Positions 55,296 through 64,000 of a stretch of DNA of 64,000 bases are shown here, piece after piece; the stretch's first letter is position 1, and the number at the start of each line of letters is the position of its first letter. The stretch lies in the NCBI RefSeq assembly GCF_017901155.1, contig NZ_CP072800.1, positions 1,205,283 through 1,269,282 on the forward strand, given 5' to 3'. The stretch is from Candidatus Thiothrix anitrata (GTDB taxonomy: Bacteria > Pseudomonadota > Gammaproteobacteria > Thiotrichales > Thiotrichaceae). The notes under the pieces are model-generated. The model did not search any database. It saw nothing but the letters and a program-made list of their open reading frames with translations, and was not told the DNA's origin. The position numbers and the translations under genes are program-made.

Positions 55296-55655
55296 CTACA
55301 AATCCACCAGCGTGGTGAAACCACCGTAATTCATACGGGCGCAATCGAATGGCAAATCCTTCATGTCGCCGCACTGCATCCGTGGGTCTTGGTGGACTTT
55401 GGCATTCACTGCGTCGCGGTGTTCGCGGGATTGGAAGATGATGAAAGCGAAAATAACGGTTTCACCTTCCTGCGCTCCAGCGATGCGCGGGAAAGAGCCG
55501 CCTGCAAATTCGGAATTCAGGTCTTCGCCCACGCATTCCTTGTAGGCGAGTGCGCCGTGTTCCATCCAGACTTCGCCTGCGGCTTGCGCCATCACGCGGT
55601 AGGCTTCCAGCTTGTCTTCAGGAACGGGTAATACAAATCCGTCGATGTAACTCAT
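55296..55655 (-). CDS. DUF1428 family protein (YbaA-like)
   Basis: 119 residues with the DUF1428 pattern: MSYIDGFVLPVPEDKLEAYR, the GALAYKECVGED segment, and the C-terminal MNYGGFTTLVDL. It is a small dimeric alpha-beta-barrel-like protein of unknown function, often adjacent to VOC genes. It has its own palindromic operator copy 51 bp before the start and probably belongs to the same regulon as the VOC gene. Confidence 0.9.
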   Translation of the reverse strand: MSYIDGFVLPVPEDKLEAYRVMAQAAGEVWMEHGALAYKECVGEDLNSEFAGGSFPRIAGAQEGETVIFAFIIFQSREHRDAVNAKVHQDPRMQCGDMKDLPFDCARMNYGGFTTLVDL

Positions 55656-55705
55656 GGGGTGTCTCCTTCGGTTGGTAATGATTTTCTTAAGTATAGTGGC
55701 AACTT

Positions 55706-55725
55706 CCTGACAGCATTGTGTCAGG
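55706..55725. promoter_or_regulatory. Palindromic operator copy 2 (DUF1428 gene)
   Basis: Second exact copy of cctgacagcattgtgtcagg, sharing TT before and AGTG after with copy 1. It lies 51 bp upstream of the DUF1428 start codon, matching the promoter position of copy 1 relative to the VOC gene. Confidence 0.75.
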
Positions 55726-55741
55726 AGTGATCAGTCGCTAC

Positions 55742-56011
55742 TCACAGGGCGCGGAACAAACTGACGGAGAGTTGGGCTTCATCGAAAATGATTGGGCGGC
55801 TGGTTTCTTGCAGCAACAAGGCGGGATCATCATTGACCCGTTGAAAGTCACTGTCCCGCTCCAGATCAAAAAATGCGGCATCGGGCAAGACATGGCGCAG
55901 CAAAGTCGACTTCCCAACTTGTCGCGCCCCTAGCACCACAATAGCGGGGAAATGTTGCAGCAGGTAGTGGATGGATTGCTCAATATCCCGTCTCAGATAA
56001 GACATATTCAA
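55742..56011 (-). pseudogene. Truncated AAA/DUF4143-type ATPase, 5' fragment
   Basis: 89 codons give the N-terminus of the ATPase family that normally has about 380-400 residues: YLRRDIEQSIHYLLQHFPAI, Walker A GARQVGKST, and the Walker B-like IIFDEAQ. The frame ends right after LFRAL. The remaining AAA part and DUF4143 domain are missing, so it is probably non-functional. Confidence 0.8.
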
Positions 56012-56026
56012 AGTCTGAGTTTGAAA

Positions 56027-56293
56027 TTACTTGGTAATTATAGTGCAAATCGCCGAATCCGTATGGTCATTCTGCACCAGCCCAAACGCTGGAATGAAAA
56101 TGCCTTGCCCCACTGTGCGAGTAAGCTCATTGATTAGACTTTGCTCATTGTCACTCAGGTTCTGCGCTTGCACGAAGCCCCAACGTTTTTCATAGGCGCG
56201 GAAGGTAAATTCAGGATCAACGGTTTCACAATGGACATCCCACAGCAGCTTGTCCAGTTCTGGGTAGAGCTTACGGTTGATGGTGGTTGGCAT
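56027..56293 (-). CDS. Hypothetical small protein
   Basis: 88 residues, soluble and mildly acidic (INRKLYPELDKLLWDVHCET at the N-terminus). No family is recognised. It lies upstream of the truncated ATPase in a region of gene remnants and could itself be an orphan. The product is plausible given good codon use. Confidence 0.45.
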   Translation of the reverse strand: MPTTINRKLYPELDKLLWDVHCETVDPEFTFRAYEKRWGFVQAQNLSDNEQSLINELTRTVGQGIFIPAFGLVQNDHTDSAICTIITK

Positions 56294-56481
56294 GGCGGTT
56301 TTCCTGCTTTGCTGGTGTTTTCATGAGAATAGCATGAAACCTTGTGTAGCCAATCCTACGCACTCTCGCCAAATCCATTTGCCACGCAAGTGGGTTATCC
56401 GTACAGACGTAAACATCCAAGTTTGCGAGTGCGGTTGGAGCGTGCCACAATGATCATGTACCTCGTTAGCGGAGAAATCTC

Positions 56482-56745
56482 ATGCAATTGACGCTCGACA
56501 TTCCAGAAAAATTCTTTGCTTATCAAACACCCAAAGAGCTGATACGCCTACTCAAACTGAATACGGCGATTGACCTTTATCGACGCGGCAAACTGTCGGC
56601 GGGTGCTGCGGCTGAATTTGTTGGCGACCTTGACCGCTACGAATTTCTCTACGAATGCCGCCAACGCGGGATTGAGCCACAAACCTACGACAATGTTGAA
56701 GAACTGCAAGCCGAAATCGACATGCTGGCAAAGGATTTGGCGTGA
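56482..56745 (+). CDS. UPF0175-type antitoxin
   Basis: 87 residues matching UPF0175: LDIPEKFFAYQTPKELIRLL, then DLYRRGKLSAGAAAEFVG and a C-terminal acidic tail. Members are antitoxins of DUF3368 PIN-like toxins. Here the downstream toxin is only a fragment, so this is an orphan antitoxin. Confidence 0.88.
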   Translation: MQLTLDIPEKFFAYQTPKELIRLLKLNTAIDLYRRGKLSAGAAAEFVGDLDRYEFLYECRQRGIEPQTYDNVEELQAEIDMLAKDLA

Positions 56746-56800
56746 TTATTATTGCGGATAGCTCGCCTTTAGTCGCTTTGGCACTGTGCGATTGCTTGGA
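56742..56800 (+). pseudogene. 5' fragment of a DUF3368 PIN-like toxin
   Basis: Starting at GTG 56742, overlapping the antitoxin stop, the frame reads IIIADSSPLVALALCDCLDR, the conserved N-terminus of DUF3368 toxins. It then fuses into the RhuM remnant in antisense and stops. Only about 20 of about 150 codons remain. Confidence 0.8.
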
Positions 56801-57002
56801 TAGGTTTTGCCGTCGGCGGCAGTTGTTGCAAAATTTGCAATAACTGAATCCTGCACCAGTTCGCCTTCTGCAAAAATGTTGCGGATGTGGCGGGAAATCA
56901 CCGACTTGTCACGCTGGAACAGGTTGCTCATGTCGGTGAGGGAAAGCCAGACGGTTTCGTCTTGTAGGCGGACTTCGAGGCGGGTTTGTCCGTCGGGGGG
57001 GG
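56800..57002 (-). pseudogene. N-terminal fragment of a RhuM-family gene
   Basis: On the minus strand the frame gives PDGQTRLEVRLQDETVWLSL, then MSNLFQRDKSVISRHIRNIF and a segment ending ADGKTY, the N-terminal DNA-binding-like part of RhuM virulence-type proteins. Similarity ends at 56800, where the DUF3368 fragment begins. The rest of the gene (about 270 codons) is missing. Confidence 0.75.
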
Positions 57003-57018
57003 AGAGGAGGAATGAATA

Positions 57019-57697
57019 TTATATTAAAGGATTATCTTCAGCAGCTTCAGATTTATCCCTAAACTCAATATCAAGCTTTTCTAAGAAAAGATAAAGCCTG
57101 CTAGAATAACCCTGCTTGTCTCTTTTTCTTTTTCTTTTTGTATGTTCTGAAAATATTTTTTCAACATCATTTTTGTTAAGTTCTTGGCCTAAATTTATTT
57201 TGAAGCAAACAGCAATAATCTGATCAAATTCATTGCTAGGATTTTTATATCTTGCGTTTGTTGCTATTTTAAGTCTTTCAATTTCTGGATTATTCTCCTC
57301 AAAATGAAAAGGATTCAGTATTTTACTTAATGCCCAAGAAGTAACTCTCTGGATATTGTATTCATTATTAAGATTAATCCATGACTTCATTAGGTGATTT
57401 ATAAAAAAAACACGATGAATTTCTGGAAAAATATTTGCGTCGCCAGCCCATGCAATGCACCAGCAAATTGAAAAATGATAATGGGGGTCATTGGTTTCAA
57501 TAAGGTTGGCCATTAATTCAAATAATTCATCAAATATAGAATTTTGGGAGGCATCTATTTTATAATGGCCTGACGAAATGTTAAAAGAAATGTGCATCAT
57601 GCCTAATATGGCTATGCATTTTTCTTCTTTTGGTGCTTCTTTTAGAATAGAAAGTATTTCAAGTAAAATTGTTATTGGTTCATTTTTGTCATTATTT
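57019..57697 (-). pseudogene. NACHT protein gene, 3' part separated by IS66 insertion
   Basis: The C-terminal 225 or so codons of the NACHT NTPase gene. The frame is open from the left target duplication (57698-57705) to the stop at 57019, and joins the 5' part in frame when the IS is removed (FFES followed by NNDKNEPITILLEIL). Translation by itself could start only at an internal Met (57600). Sequence is helical and AT-rich, and would form a repeat-like sensing region. Confidence 0.85.
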
Positions 57698-59176
57698 GAT
57701 TCAAAGTAACTACTCAGTGTCCTAAAAAATCAGCTATGCTATCCGTATGAATCAGCTACCACGCCCGACACGAGAAATTCTTGAGCAGCTAAGCCACGCG
57801 GAATTGGTGGAGTTGGTGTTGACGCTGTTTGACCGCCTTGATCAGTTGACTGCGCGTGTGAATGAATTAGAAGCACAGGTCAACAAAAACAGTAAAAATT
57901 CACACAAACCGCCTTCATCGGATGGACTGAAACGCCAACCCGCACAACCCCGTCAGCCGGGGCAACGCCCGAAAGGCGGTCAACCAGGCCATAAAGGGCA
58001 TAGCCTCGTGATGCACCCATCGCCTGACCAAGTGGAATATTACGGTGTCACCGGCCACTGCGAATGTGGTTTGCCGTTAACCGCAGCCCTGACCGAAACG
58101 GGAGAATGTCGGCAACAGTGGGACATCCCCGCGCCACAAATCGTCGTAACGGAACACCGCCAACTCGTCTGCACTTGTGACTGTGGCAAAGTCCATAAAG
58201 GTGAATTCCCGGCAACACTCGCACCTTACATCAGCTACGGCGCACGTTTAAAAGCCTATACGGTGGGTTTGGTGCAAGGTCATTTCATTTCGCTGTCACG
58301 GGCGAGCGAGATCGTATCCGACCAATACGGCGTTAAGCCTTCCGATGGCAGTGTGCAACACTGGATTCGTCAGGCGAGTGAAAACCTTACGACGACGTAT
58401 AGTGCTATTCAGGACACCATCAGCAGCAGTGACGTGGCTAACTTTGATGAAAGCGGTATGCGGGCGCAAGGCAAAACTCAATGGCTGCATGTAGCTGCCA
58501 CCCCGAAGCGATTTACTACACCACCCATGCACGGCGTGGATACGAGGCAATGACAGCAGCGGGAATCCTACCGGCGTTCCAAGGTGTAGCGGTTCATGAC
58601 CATTGGAAACCGTATTTCCGTTTTGAGCAGGTGGTACACAGTCTTTGTGGAGCACATCTGCTGCGGGAGTTGAACTACTTTGATGAAACCCTCAAGCATC
58701 AGTGGCCTGCACAACTCAAACAGGTGTTGATTGATGCCAAAACCGCAGTGGCTGAAGCAAAAGACGCGCAACAAACGGCACTGTCGCCGGAACAAATGGC
58801 TGAACTGGAACAGCGTTATGACCAATGGGTGAACCACGGACTGTTGATTTTCCCCGAACAACCCAAAACCAGCCCCAAACAAGGCAAAGCCAAACAAGAC
58901 CCCGCCAGAAACCTGTTATGTCGTCTACGTGACTTCAAGGATTCGGTATTGCGATTCATCCAACGGTTTGACGTACCGTTTGACAACAATTTGGCGGAAC
59001 GGGCGGTTCGACCTGTCAAGGTCAAACTCAAGGTCGCGGGTGGGTTCCGTGCAATCGGCGGTGCCGAGGCGTTTTGTGTACTCCGTTCCGTGTGGGAAAC
59101 CGACAAGCTTCAGGGGAGAAATCCGTTTGAGTCCCTCAGAGCGGCTTTTGGATAGACTGAGTAGTTACGATTCAAA
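57698..59176. mobile_element. IS66-family insertion sequence with 8-bp target duplication
   Basis: The element proper spans 57706-59168 (1463 bp). Terminal inverted repeats are GTAACTACTCAG and CTGAGTAGTTAC. Direct repeats GATTCAAA (57698-57705 and 59169-59176) flank it, and 8 bp is the known IS66-family duplication. It carries a single TnpC-like gene, so it belongs to the single-ORF (ISBst12-like) subgroup. It interrupts the NACHT gene; the intact repeats suggest recent arrival. Confidence 0.93.
57747..59155 (+). pseudogene. IS66-family transposase with frameshift
   Basis: Residues of the first frame cover the N-terminal leucine-zipper-like region, KNSHKPPSSDGLKRQP, the zinc-finger-like cysteines (CECG, CTCDCG) and FDESGMRAQGKTQWLHVAAT. 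The second frame continues EAIYYTTHARRGYEAM and holds HDHWKPYF, CGAHLLRELNY and the C-terminal FDNNLAERAVRPVKVK. One base is missing near 58501-58506 (CCGGAA expected, CCGAA found). A sequencing error is possible; otherwise the transposase is inactive. Confidence 0.9.
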
Positions 59177-61609
59177 GAAAAATATTTCAGCCAAGGTTGA
59201 ACCTAGAGGTGGTGAATTTTTATCATCGTATTTTTCAAAAAAAGCATTTTTTATGGTATTCTTGAAAACATTCCCGAATTTGTTTTTAAGAATGATTTCC
59301 AAAGTATTTTGATCACGAATGGTATATTTACTCTTTGCATACCACTCAATTGCCCTCCCAAGTAAGTCTGGATTTACTTGAATTTCATTTGCAAGACAGC
59401 TACCAAGAAGTGAAGGAGCTAATCGATCAGAACTCGTTATTTCTTTTCTATCTTTAGACGCTATTATTTGTGACTCCTTAACTAGGTATTCAATTAAATC
59501 TTTAGTTTCCCTCTCAAGGAGAACGGCAGTTAAAGGAATTACTTCTTTCCAGTTTTTATTATTTAGATTTGGTTTAATTATATCTATTGCTTTATGTTTT
59601 GTTTCCAGCTCAGGCATGAATTTTTTGACAATTGCTTTTGCTGTAAGGTATTCTTGAAAACTTAAATGTAAAAATTCATAAATAGCAATAGTATGACCTG
59701 ATTCAAGTTGTTTGTGTCCAGACATAATTAATAAACTACTTCTTGATTCTACGCGTTTAATAAATTCTGTAGGACTTATATTGGTATATCCTAAAATTTC
59801 AGGCATTTGCTTTCTAGCATCAATTAAGCAATCTTTTAGTTCATGTTCTGAAATTGTCTGCTGGCCATTTTTAGTCATCCAATATGCTATAAAGGCAAGC
59901 TGTGGTTCTGCCTCCTCTATATCAAGCATTTCATGTCCTTCGACATTCCATGTCACTAAGAGAAGCTTTATCATTTCTTGATATAAAACACTTCGTTTGG
60001 TCGGTAGGTATCCCGCCCACCTTCTTACAAAAAGGAGGGTGGTTAACAGCAGTGGATTGCCAGCTAACATTTTTATTCTTGAATCATTAAGAATTAATTC
60101 ACTTAACTTATTTGCCTCTTTTACTGTATTCTCTGATTCGTCAATTACTGCTTTGTGCCACTTTACACATAAGCTTTCAATTTCAGCATTATTTAAATTT
60201 GATACAGTGTAATTATCGCAATAGGATGCCAATGATCCAGCAACAACTCTGAATCCTGCCTCTCTTGACGTAATAATAATATTTAAAGCCGGATACGTAG
60301 CAATAAATGTCCTTAGTTGATTTGCAAAAGTGATTCTATATTTATCTTCTGATATTTCGTCCAATCCATCAACTAATAACAATGCATTGCCATTTTGCAA
60401 GGCTCTTGAAACTAAAGTCGAAAAACTGCTTGCACATGAAGGAATTTCAGCTCTGGATGGAATGTTGTTTATAATATCTGTTATGCTTAGCGTTACTTTA
60501 TTTCCCAATTCTCTACAGCGTAAGAAAATCGGAAACCAGTTTTTGTCTGGCAAACTATCATTAACTTGATTTCGTCTTTCAGGAAAAGCATAAGCTATAG
60601 CAATACGTTTAATAAGGGTTGATTTTCCACCACCTGGCCTTGCAAGAATTGCAATGCTTGATTTTTTATTAAGGATCTCTCCTATGCTTGCTCTATCTTT
60701 AAGATTTAAATCTAAATTTTCTTTTTTTATCTCTTGTCGATTTTGCGTAAAATGAAGAGGAATGAAAATATTTTCCAGTTTTACTTTTACGGATCCTGAC
60801 TCCTTATCAGTTGGAAGACCTTCGAATTGTATTTCACCCAATTCATTCTCAAGATATTTAAAATACTTACTACTTGTATCATTTAGACTTTTTTCTATTG
60901 TATCGGCTAGCTCGCTATTATTTATAAGCAATAACCCATTAAATATTCCTTTTATTGAATTGTCAATGGTTATTATGTTTTCTGCTAAGTTTCCAATAAG
61001 CAATTTACCTTCGGCATGTACTAATGCAAAATGAGACGGTTGTTGACCATCTGAATCAGAAAAATAAATTGCCCATACCCATCCTTTTTCATAGGCCAAT
61101 AAATCCACATAAGCTAACAGTGTTAGATTTGGAGGTAAGGATAAAATGGAGGCGATAGCTTTTTCTTTTGAAACAATTATTCTTCCGCGAACTAGTTCTT
61201 CTACAATTTTCTCTGGCTTAACTAATATAATTCTACTATCATCAACTTCATTTTCTTGTTCAATTGCAGTTTCTTTAAATCCTGAGAGAGAGATAAAATA
61301 ACCAACAATGTTATATTTTTTTGTAATTTTATTTTTTCTGTTTTTTCTTTTCTCGAGATCGATTACACCCGCAAATTTGTTTATATCTGCTCCCCCAATA
61401 GTTTCTGTGTGTGCCTTACATTCGGCAATTGCTATTTTTAGCTCTGTTCGATGATATGCACTTAAATCAAGCTCTCGCCCCGACTTGTGAATATTAAGCC
61501 TAGGTTCATCATAGCCTAAAGAGTGAAATAGGTCAGACATTAACCTTCCAAACAGATCACCCTTCTTATTATTATCTTTTTCCAGAACTTCAATATTTCG
61601 TAGTTTCAT
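59169..61609 (-). pseudogene. NACHT NTPase with N-terminal nuclease-like domain, 5' part
   Basis: Encodes about 814 residues before ending in the IS. Residues 1-90 resemble an Mrr-like PD-(D/E)xK nuclease: GRELDL (Asp48) and AECKAH (Glu63-x-Lys65). The NACHT domain has Walker A ARPGGGKSTLIKR near residue 325, Walker B LLLVDGLDEISED near 406, and sensor IIITSREAGFR. A helical region follows. Nuclease-NACHT fusions are known anti-phage defence proteins. Without the IS the product would be about 1039 residues. The truncated form might be inactive or deregulated. The region is strongly AT-rich relative to neighbours. Confidence 0.88.
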
Positions 61610-61848
61610 TTTATTACAAGAGGATGGCTTTCAGTTGAACAAATGTTGAGCGGCATTATATGAGTAGAGCAGGTATGAAAACAAGATAAGTTATTGCCCT
61701 GCCACGCTTACCAACAACTGATACAACAGTACCAACTGCATGGCAGCATGAGTGCCAAAGGAAATTGCTATGACAACGCTTGAGCGGAGAGCTTTTTCCA
61801 TTCCATGAAAGTAGAATGCATCCACGGTGATGTCAATCACCTGCTATC
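61610..61848. other. Intergenic region between NACHT gene and dld
   Basis: The 239 bp include the upstream region of the NACHT gene (minus) and the dld end. I see no further gene, terminator or repeat of note. Confidence 0.5.
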
Positions 61849-63555
61849 CTACCCACAACAACTACAATTCCGCTTATACTTCTCCATCTTCCCAATCCCC
61901 GGATTAAACGTATTGGTCGGGTCGAGCTTTTTGTAGAACTCGCGTAAGCCACTTTCCGCCTCATACAAATGCCCGACATTATGTTCCGCCGGATACTTCG
62001 CCCCCCGCGCATCCAGCAATGCCAACATCGCCTTTTTCACCGCATGGGCATCCGCACCCTTCTTCAGAATGTAATCCTGATGGAAAACATGGCACATAAA
62101 ATGCCCGTAATACAAGGTATGTTCAATCTGGCTACGAATGTGTTCCGGTAACACTTCCACCCAATCCGCATCATTGCGCCGCAACGCAATATCCAACGCC
62201 AACATTTCCTCGCCGACCTGATCACTGAACAAAGTCTGGTAACGAATCGCCGCGCCCGCCGCCGCAAACCGCTGCAAGAACGCTTTACTCGCCTCCTGCG
62301 GCGTACACTCAAAATACGCGCCCGCATTGCCCGCATCCGCAAAGAATTCCGGCAAAAACGCCTGCGCCTCCGCAATCCCGCCCTCACTCATTTTCAAAAT
62401 CAAGTGATGTTCATAACGGTCACGGAATTCCAACAAACGATCCGGTAAATGCTGCGGAAACAAACGGCTTGCCCCCTGCATCACCCGATCACTCAAATAT
62501 TTGGGCAACACCGGCAACTTATTCAACGTCGCATCGGTACGCCCCTTAATCGCAAACAACTTCGGCATCACATCCGTCCCCAACTTTTCAATGGTCAGGA
62601 AGGTATCTTTGCCGTACTTTTCCGCAATATTAAAAATATCGCGGTGCATGTATTCGCCCACTTCCGGCACATTCGCAAACTGACTGAGGATGTGTCGACG
62701 CAAGCGCGTCAACACCTGCGGGTCATTCGTGCCGATGTAAAATGCTTGTTCCTGCTGCACCATCGGAAACGTATCCAGCCGCACAGCAAACACCGCCAAT
62801 TTCCCCGCGCACCCACTGGCTTCAAACAAACGGCTTTCATCGGCATTGAAACGCGCCGGTGTTGCCGCATCCACATCGCGCAACCGCGCCACGTAGTCGC
62901 GAGCCGATGCCAGCTTACCGCCGTCATCCACCCCGTCTTTCGCAAAATTGCCAGACTCCAGCCGTGTAATCATCTCCTCCGGCGAATCGCCCAAGGCAAT
63001 CCCCAAATGGTTAACCATTTCGAGCTTGCCCTGTTCATTCACCTGCGCAAACAACGCCATTTCGGTGTAAGCCGGGCCGCGCTTGACCAATGCCCCACCC
63101 GAATTATTCGCCACCCCGCCGACAATCGACGCGCCCAAACAGGACGAGCCGATCACCGAGTGCGGCGCACGCTTCAATGGCTTGAGCAATTTTTCCAACT
63201 TGTGCAAGGTCGCACCGGGAAAACTCAACACCTGTTCACCACCGTTCAACAGCACCAAATCGTCCATCGCCAGCGTATTGATCACCACCACTTCACGGTC
63301 GTAATCGTCCCCGCTGGGGGTCGAACCTTCCGTCAAGCCGGTTTTCGCCGCCTGCATAATGATAATGGTGTTCGCATCCACGCAGGCTTGCAGCACGTGC
63401 CACAATGCCAGCAAGGTTTGCGGAAACACCACCGCCAATGCCGTGCCACTGCCCGAACGGAAACCAGTACGGTAATACTCAGTACGGCGTTGTCCGGTCG
63501 TCAGCTTATCCGCGCCCACAATGCCTTGCAGGGTGGTGATCAGGGGATGGTTCAT
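61849..63555 (-). CDS. dld: Quinone-dependent D-lactate dehydrogenase
   Basis: Membrane-associated FAD flavoprotein that oxidises D-lactate to pyruvate and feeds quinone. The 568 residues match E. coli Dld length: FAD-binding AVVFPQTLLALWHVLQACVD, GLTEGSTPSGDDYDREVVVI, SSCLGASIVGGVANNSGGAL, and the Dld-type C-terminal membrane-binding region; a terminal CSCCG is distinctive. It is 10 bp from the permease, so the two form one lactate operon. Confidence 0.96.
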   Translation of the reverse strand: MNHPLITTLQGIVGADKLTTGQRRTEYYRTGFRSGSGTALAVVFPQTLLALWHVLQACVDANTIIIMQAAKTGLTEGSTPSGDDYDREVVVINTLAMDDLVLLNGGEQVLSFPGATLHKLEKLLKPLKRAPHSVIGSSCLGASIVGGVANNSGGALVKRGPAYTEMALFAQVNEQGKLEMVNHLGIALGDSPEEMITRLESGNFAKDGVDDGGKLASARDYVARLRDVDAATPARFNADESRLFEASGCAGKLAVFAVRLDTFPMVQQEQAFYIGTNDPQVLTRLRRHILSQFANVPEVGEYMHRDIFNIAEKYGKDTFLTIEKLGTDVMPKLFAIKGRTDATLNKLPVLPKYLSDRVMQGASRLFPQHLPDRLLEFRDRYEHHLILKMSEGGIAEAQAFLPEFFADAGNAGAYFECTPQEASKAFLQRFAAAGAAIRYQTLFSDQVGEEMLALDIALRRNDADWVEVLPEHIRSQIEHTLYYGHFMCHVFHQDYILKKGADAHAVKKAMLALLDARGAKYPAEHNVGHLYEAESGLREFYKKLDPTNTFNPGIGKMEKYKRNCSCCG

Positions 63556-63565
63556 GGCACTTATC

Positions 63566-64000
63566 TCACATTAACGGGTCAGTCACGCCTAAGAAATGGA
63601 TGGCAACCATGGTAATAATGCCCGCCATCACCAAGTAATACAGCGTCGGAATAATCGTCAAGCGAATGGTTTGCCCTTCACGCCCCAGCAAGCCCACCGT
63701 TGCCGATGCTGCCACCACGTTGTGAATCGCAATCATATTGCCTGCCGCCGCGCCCACCGCTTGCACCGCCACCAACATTGCACCCGATACCCCAATTAAG
63801 CCAGCCGTATCAAACTGGAATTGCGCCAACATCAGGTTAGAAACGGTATTCGAGCCAGCAATAAACGCGCCCAACGCCCCAACTGCCGGTGCAAAGAACG
63901 GGTAAACATCACCCACACTGGTCGCAACCAATTGCGCCATTGCGCGTGGCATAGACGGCAAATCCGCCAGATTCACCCCAGAGTTAATCAGAATCCGCAC
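63566..64000 (-). CDS. lldP: Lactate permease, C-terminal part (continues past the right edge)
   Basis: The 144 residues visible are the C-terminal end of an LldP/LctP-family lactate permease, with membrane helices and the conserved VGALGAFIAGSNTVSNLMLAQFQ, then AAGNMIAIHNVVAASATVGL. The N-terminal two thirds lie outside the window. Pairing with dld supports lactate or a related 2-hydroxyacid as substrate. Confidence 0.9.
   Translation of the reverse strand: MRILINSGVNLADLPSMPRAMAQLVATSVGDVYPFFAPAVGALGAFIAGSNTVSNLMLAQFQFDTAGLIGVSGAMLVAVQAVGAAAGNMIAIHNVVAASATVGLLGREGQTIRLTIIPTLYYLVMAGIITMVAIHFLGVTDPLM

Noticed and set aside
58481-58553. Programmed frameshift in the IS66 transposase
   Set aside because: No slippery sequence or stimulatory structure is apparent, and the missing base restores the exact family sequence; a deletion or error is simpler.

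Overview
The window reads as chromosomal DNA of a gammaproteobacterium. The pilin, TtcA, Acs, PyrC, RluB, HemH and Dld proteins are of gammaproteobacterial type, and the overall gene mix resembles filamentous sulfur bacteria of the Thiothrix type. That genus-level impression comes from protein resemblance alone; there is no rRNA gene, and I saw no tRNA gene.

Layout. (1) 1-6400: a type IV pilus locus on the minus strand (pilC, pilB, a TfpX/TfpZ-type accessory protein, a PglL/Wzy-type O-oligosaccharyltransferase, pilA). pilA has a near-consensus sigma-54 promoter and a cluster of TGTC motifs upstream. (2) 6400-12200: housekeeping genes (ttcA, acs, a DUF2288 gene) and two glycosyltransferase genes. 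(3) 12345-30222: the centrepiece. A long collagen-like protein gene (about 165 Gly-X-Y triplets) lies divergently next to a type III secretion (T3SS) locus of Ysc-like gene order. sctK-sctL face sctO, and a second arm runs sctQ-R-S-T-U, an NfeD-like gene, then sctV-N-O. This arm is headed by a transglutaminase-like gene. Divergent from it are a pore-less sctC, then sctD-E-F-G-I-J. The system is atypical: SctU has lost its NPTH autocleavage motif, SctC stops after the N0/N1 region and carries a DUF4124-like tail, and no needle ruler, gatekeeper or translocators are seen. I suggest the machine may be specialised for exporting matrix or surface proteins (collagen-like protein plus a cross-linking enzyme) rather than for injecting effectors. 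That is inference.

(4) 30216-38115: lipid A-type acyltransferase, a CinA-type protein, hemH, an IMPase, murI, rluB, a small lipoprotein, an exported ferritin-like protein and an EamA transporter. (5) 38226-43392: a single-polypeptide type IIG restriction-modification enzyme, a TPR protein and a ParD-like/PIN toxin-antitoxin pair whose promoter lies in a long palindrome. (6) 43431-51793: a sirtuin, an SDR protein, a Rieske ferredoxin, a two-component system, an oomycete-elicitor-type transglutaminase and a DUF1287 protein. (7) 51900-57000: pyrC in a decayed region of partial duplications, IS remnants, a nonsense-interrupted WYL regulator whose presumed operator precedes two intact genes, and toxin-antitoxin fragments.

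(8) 57019-61609: an AT-rich NACHT NTPase gene with an N-terminal nuclease-like domain, probably anti-phage defence. It is split by a 1463-bp IS66-family element flanked by an 8-bp target duplication; removing the IS restores one reading frame of about 1039 residues. (9) 61849-64000: D-lactate dehydrogenase and the C-terminal part of a lactate permease.

All functional calls rest on motif and family recognition by eye. No database search or structure prediction was run.
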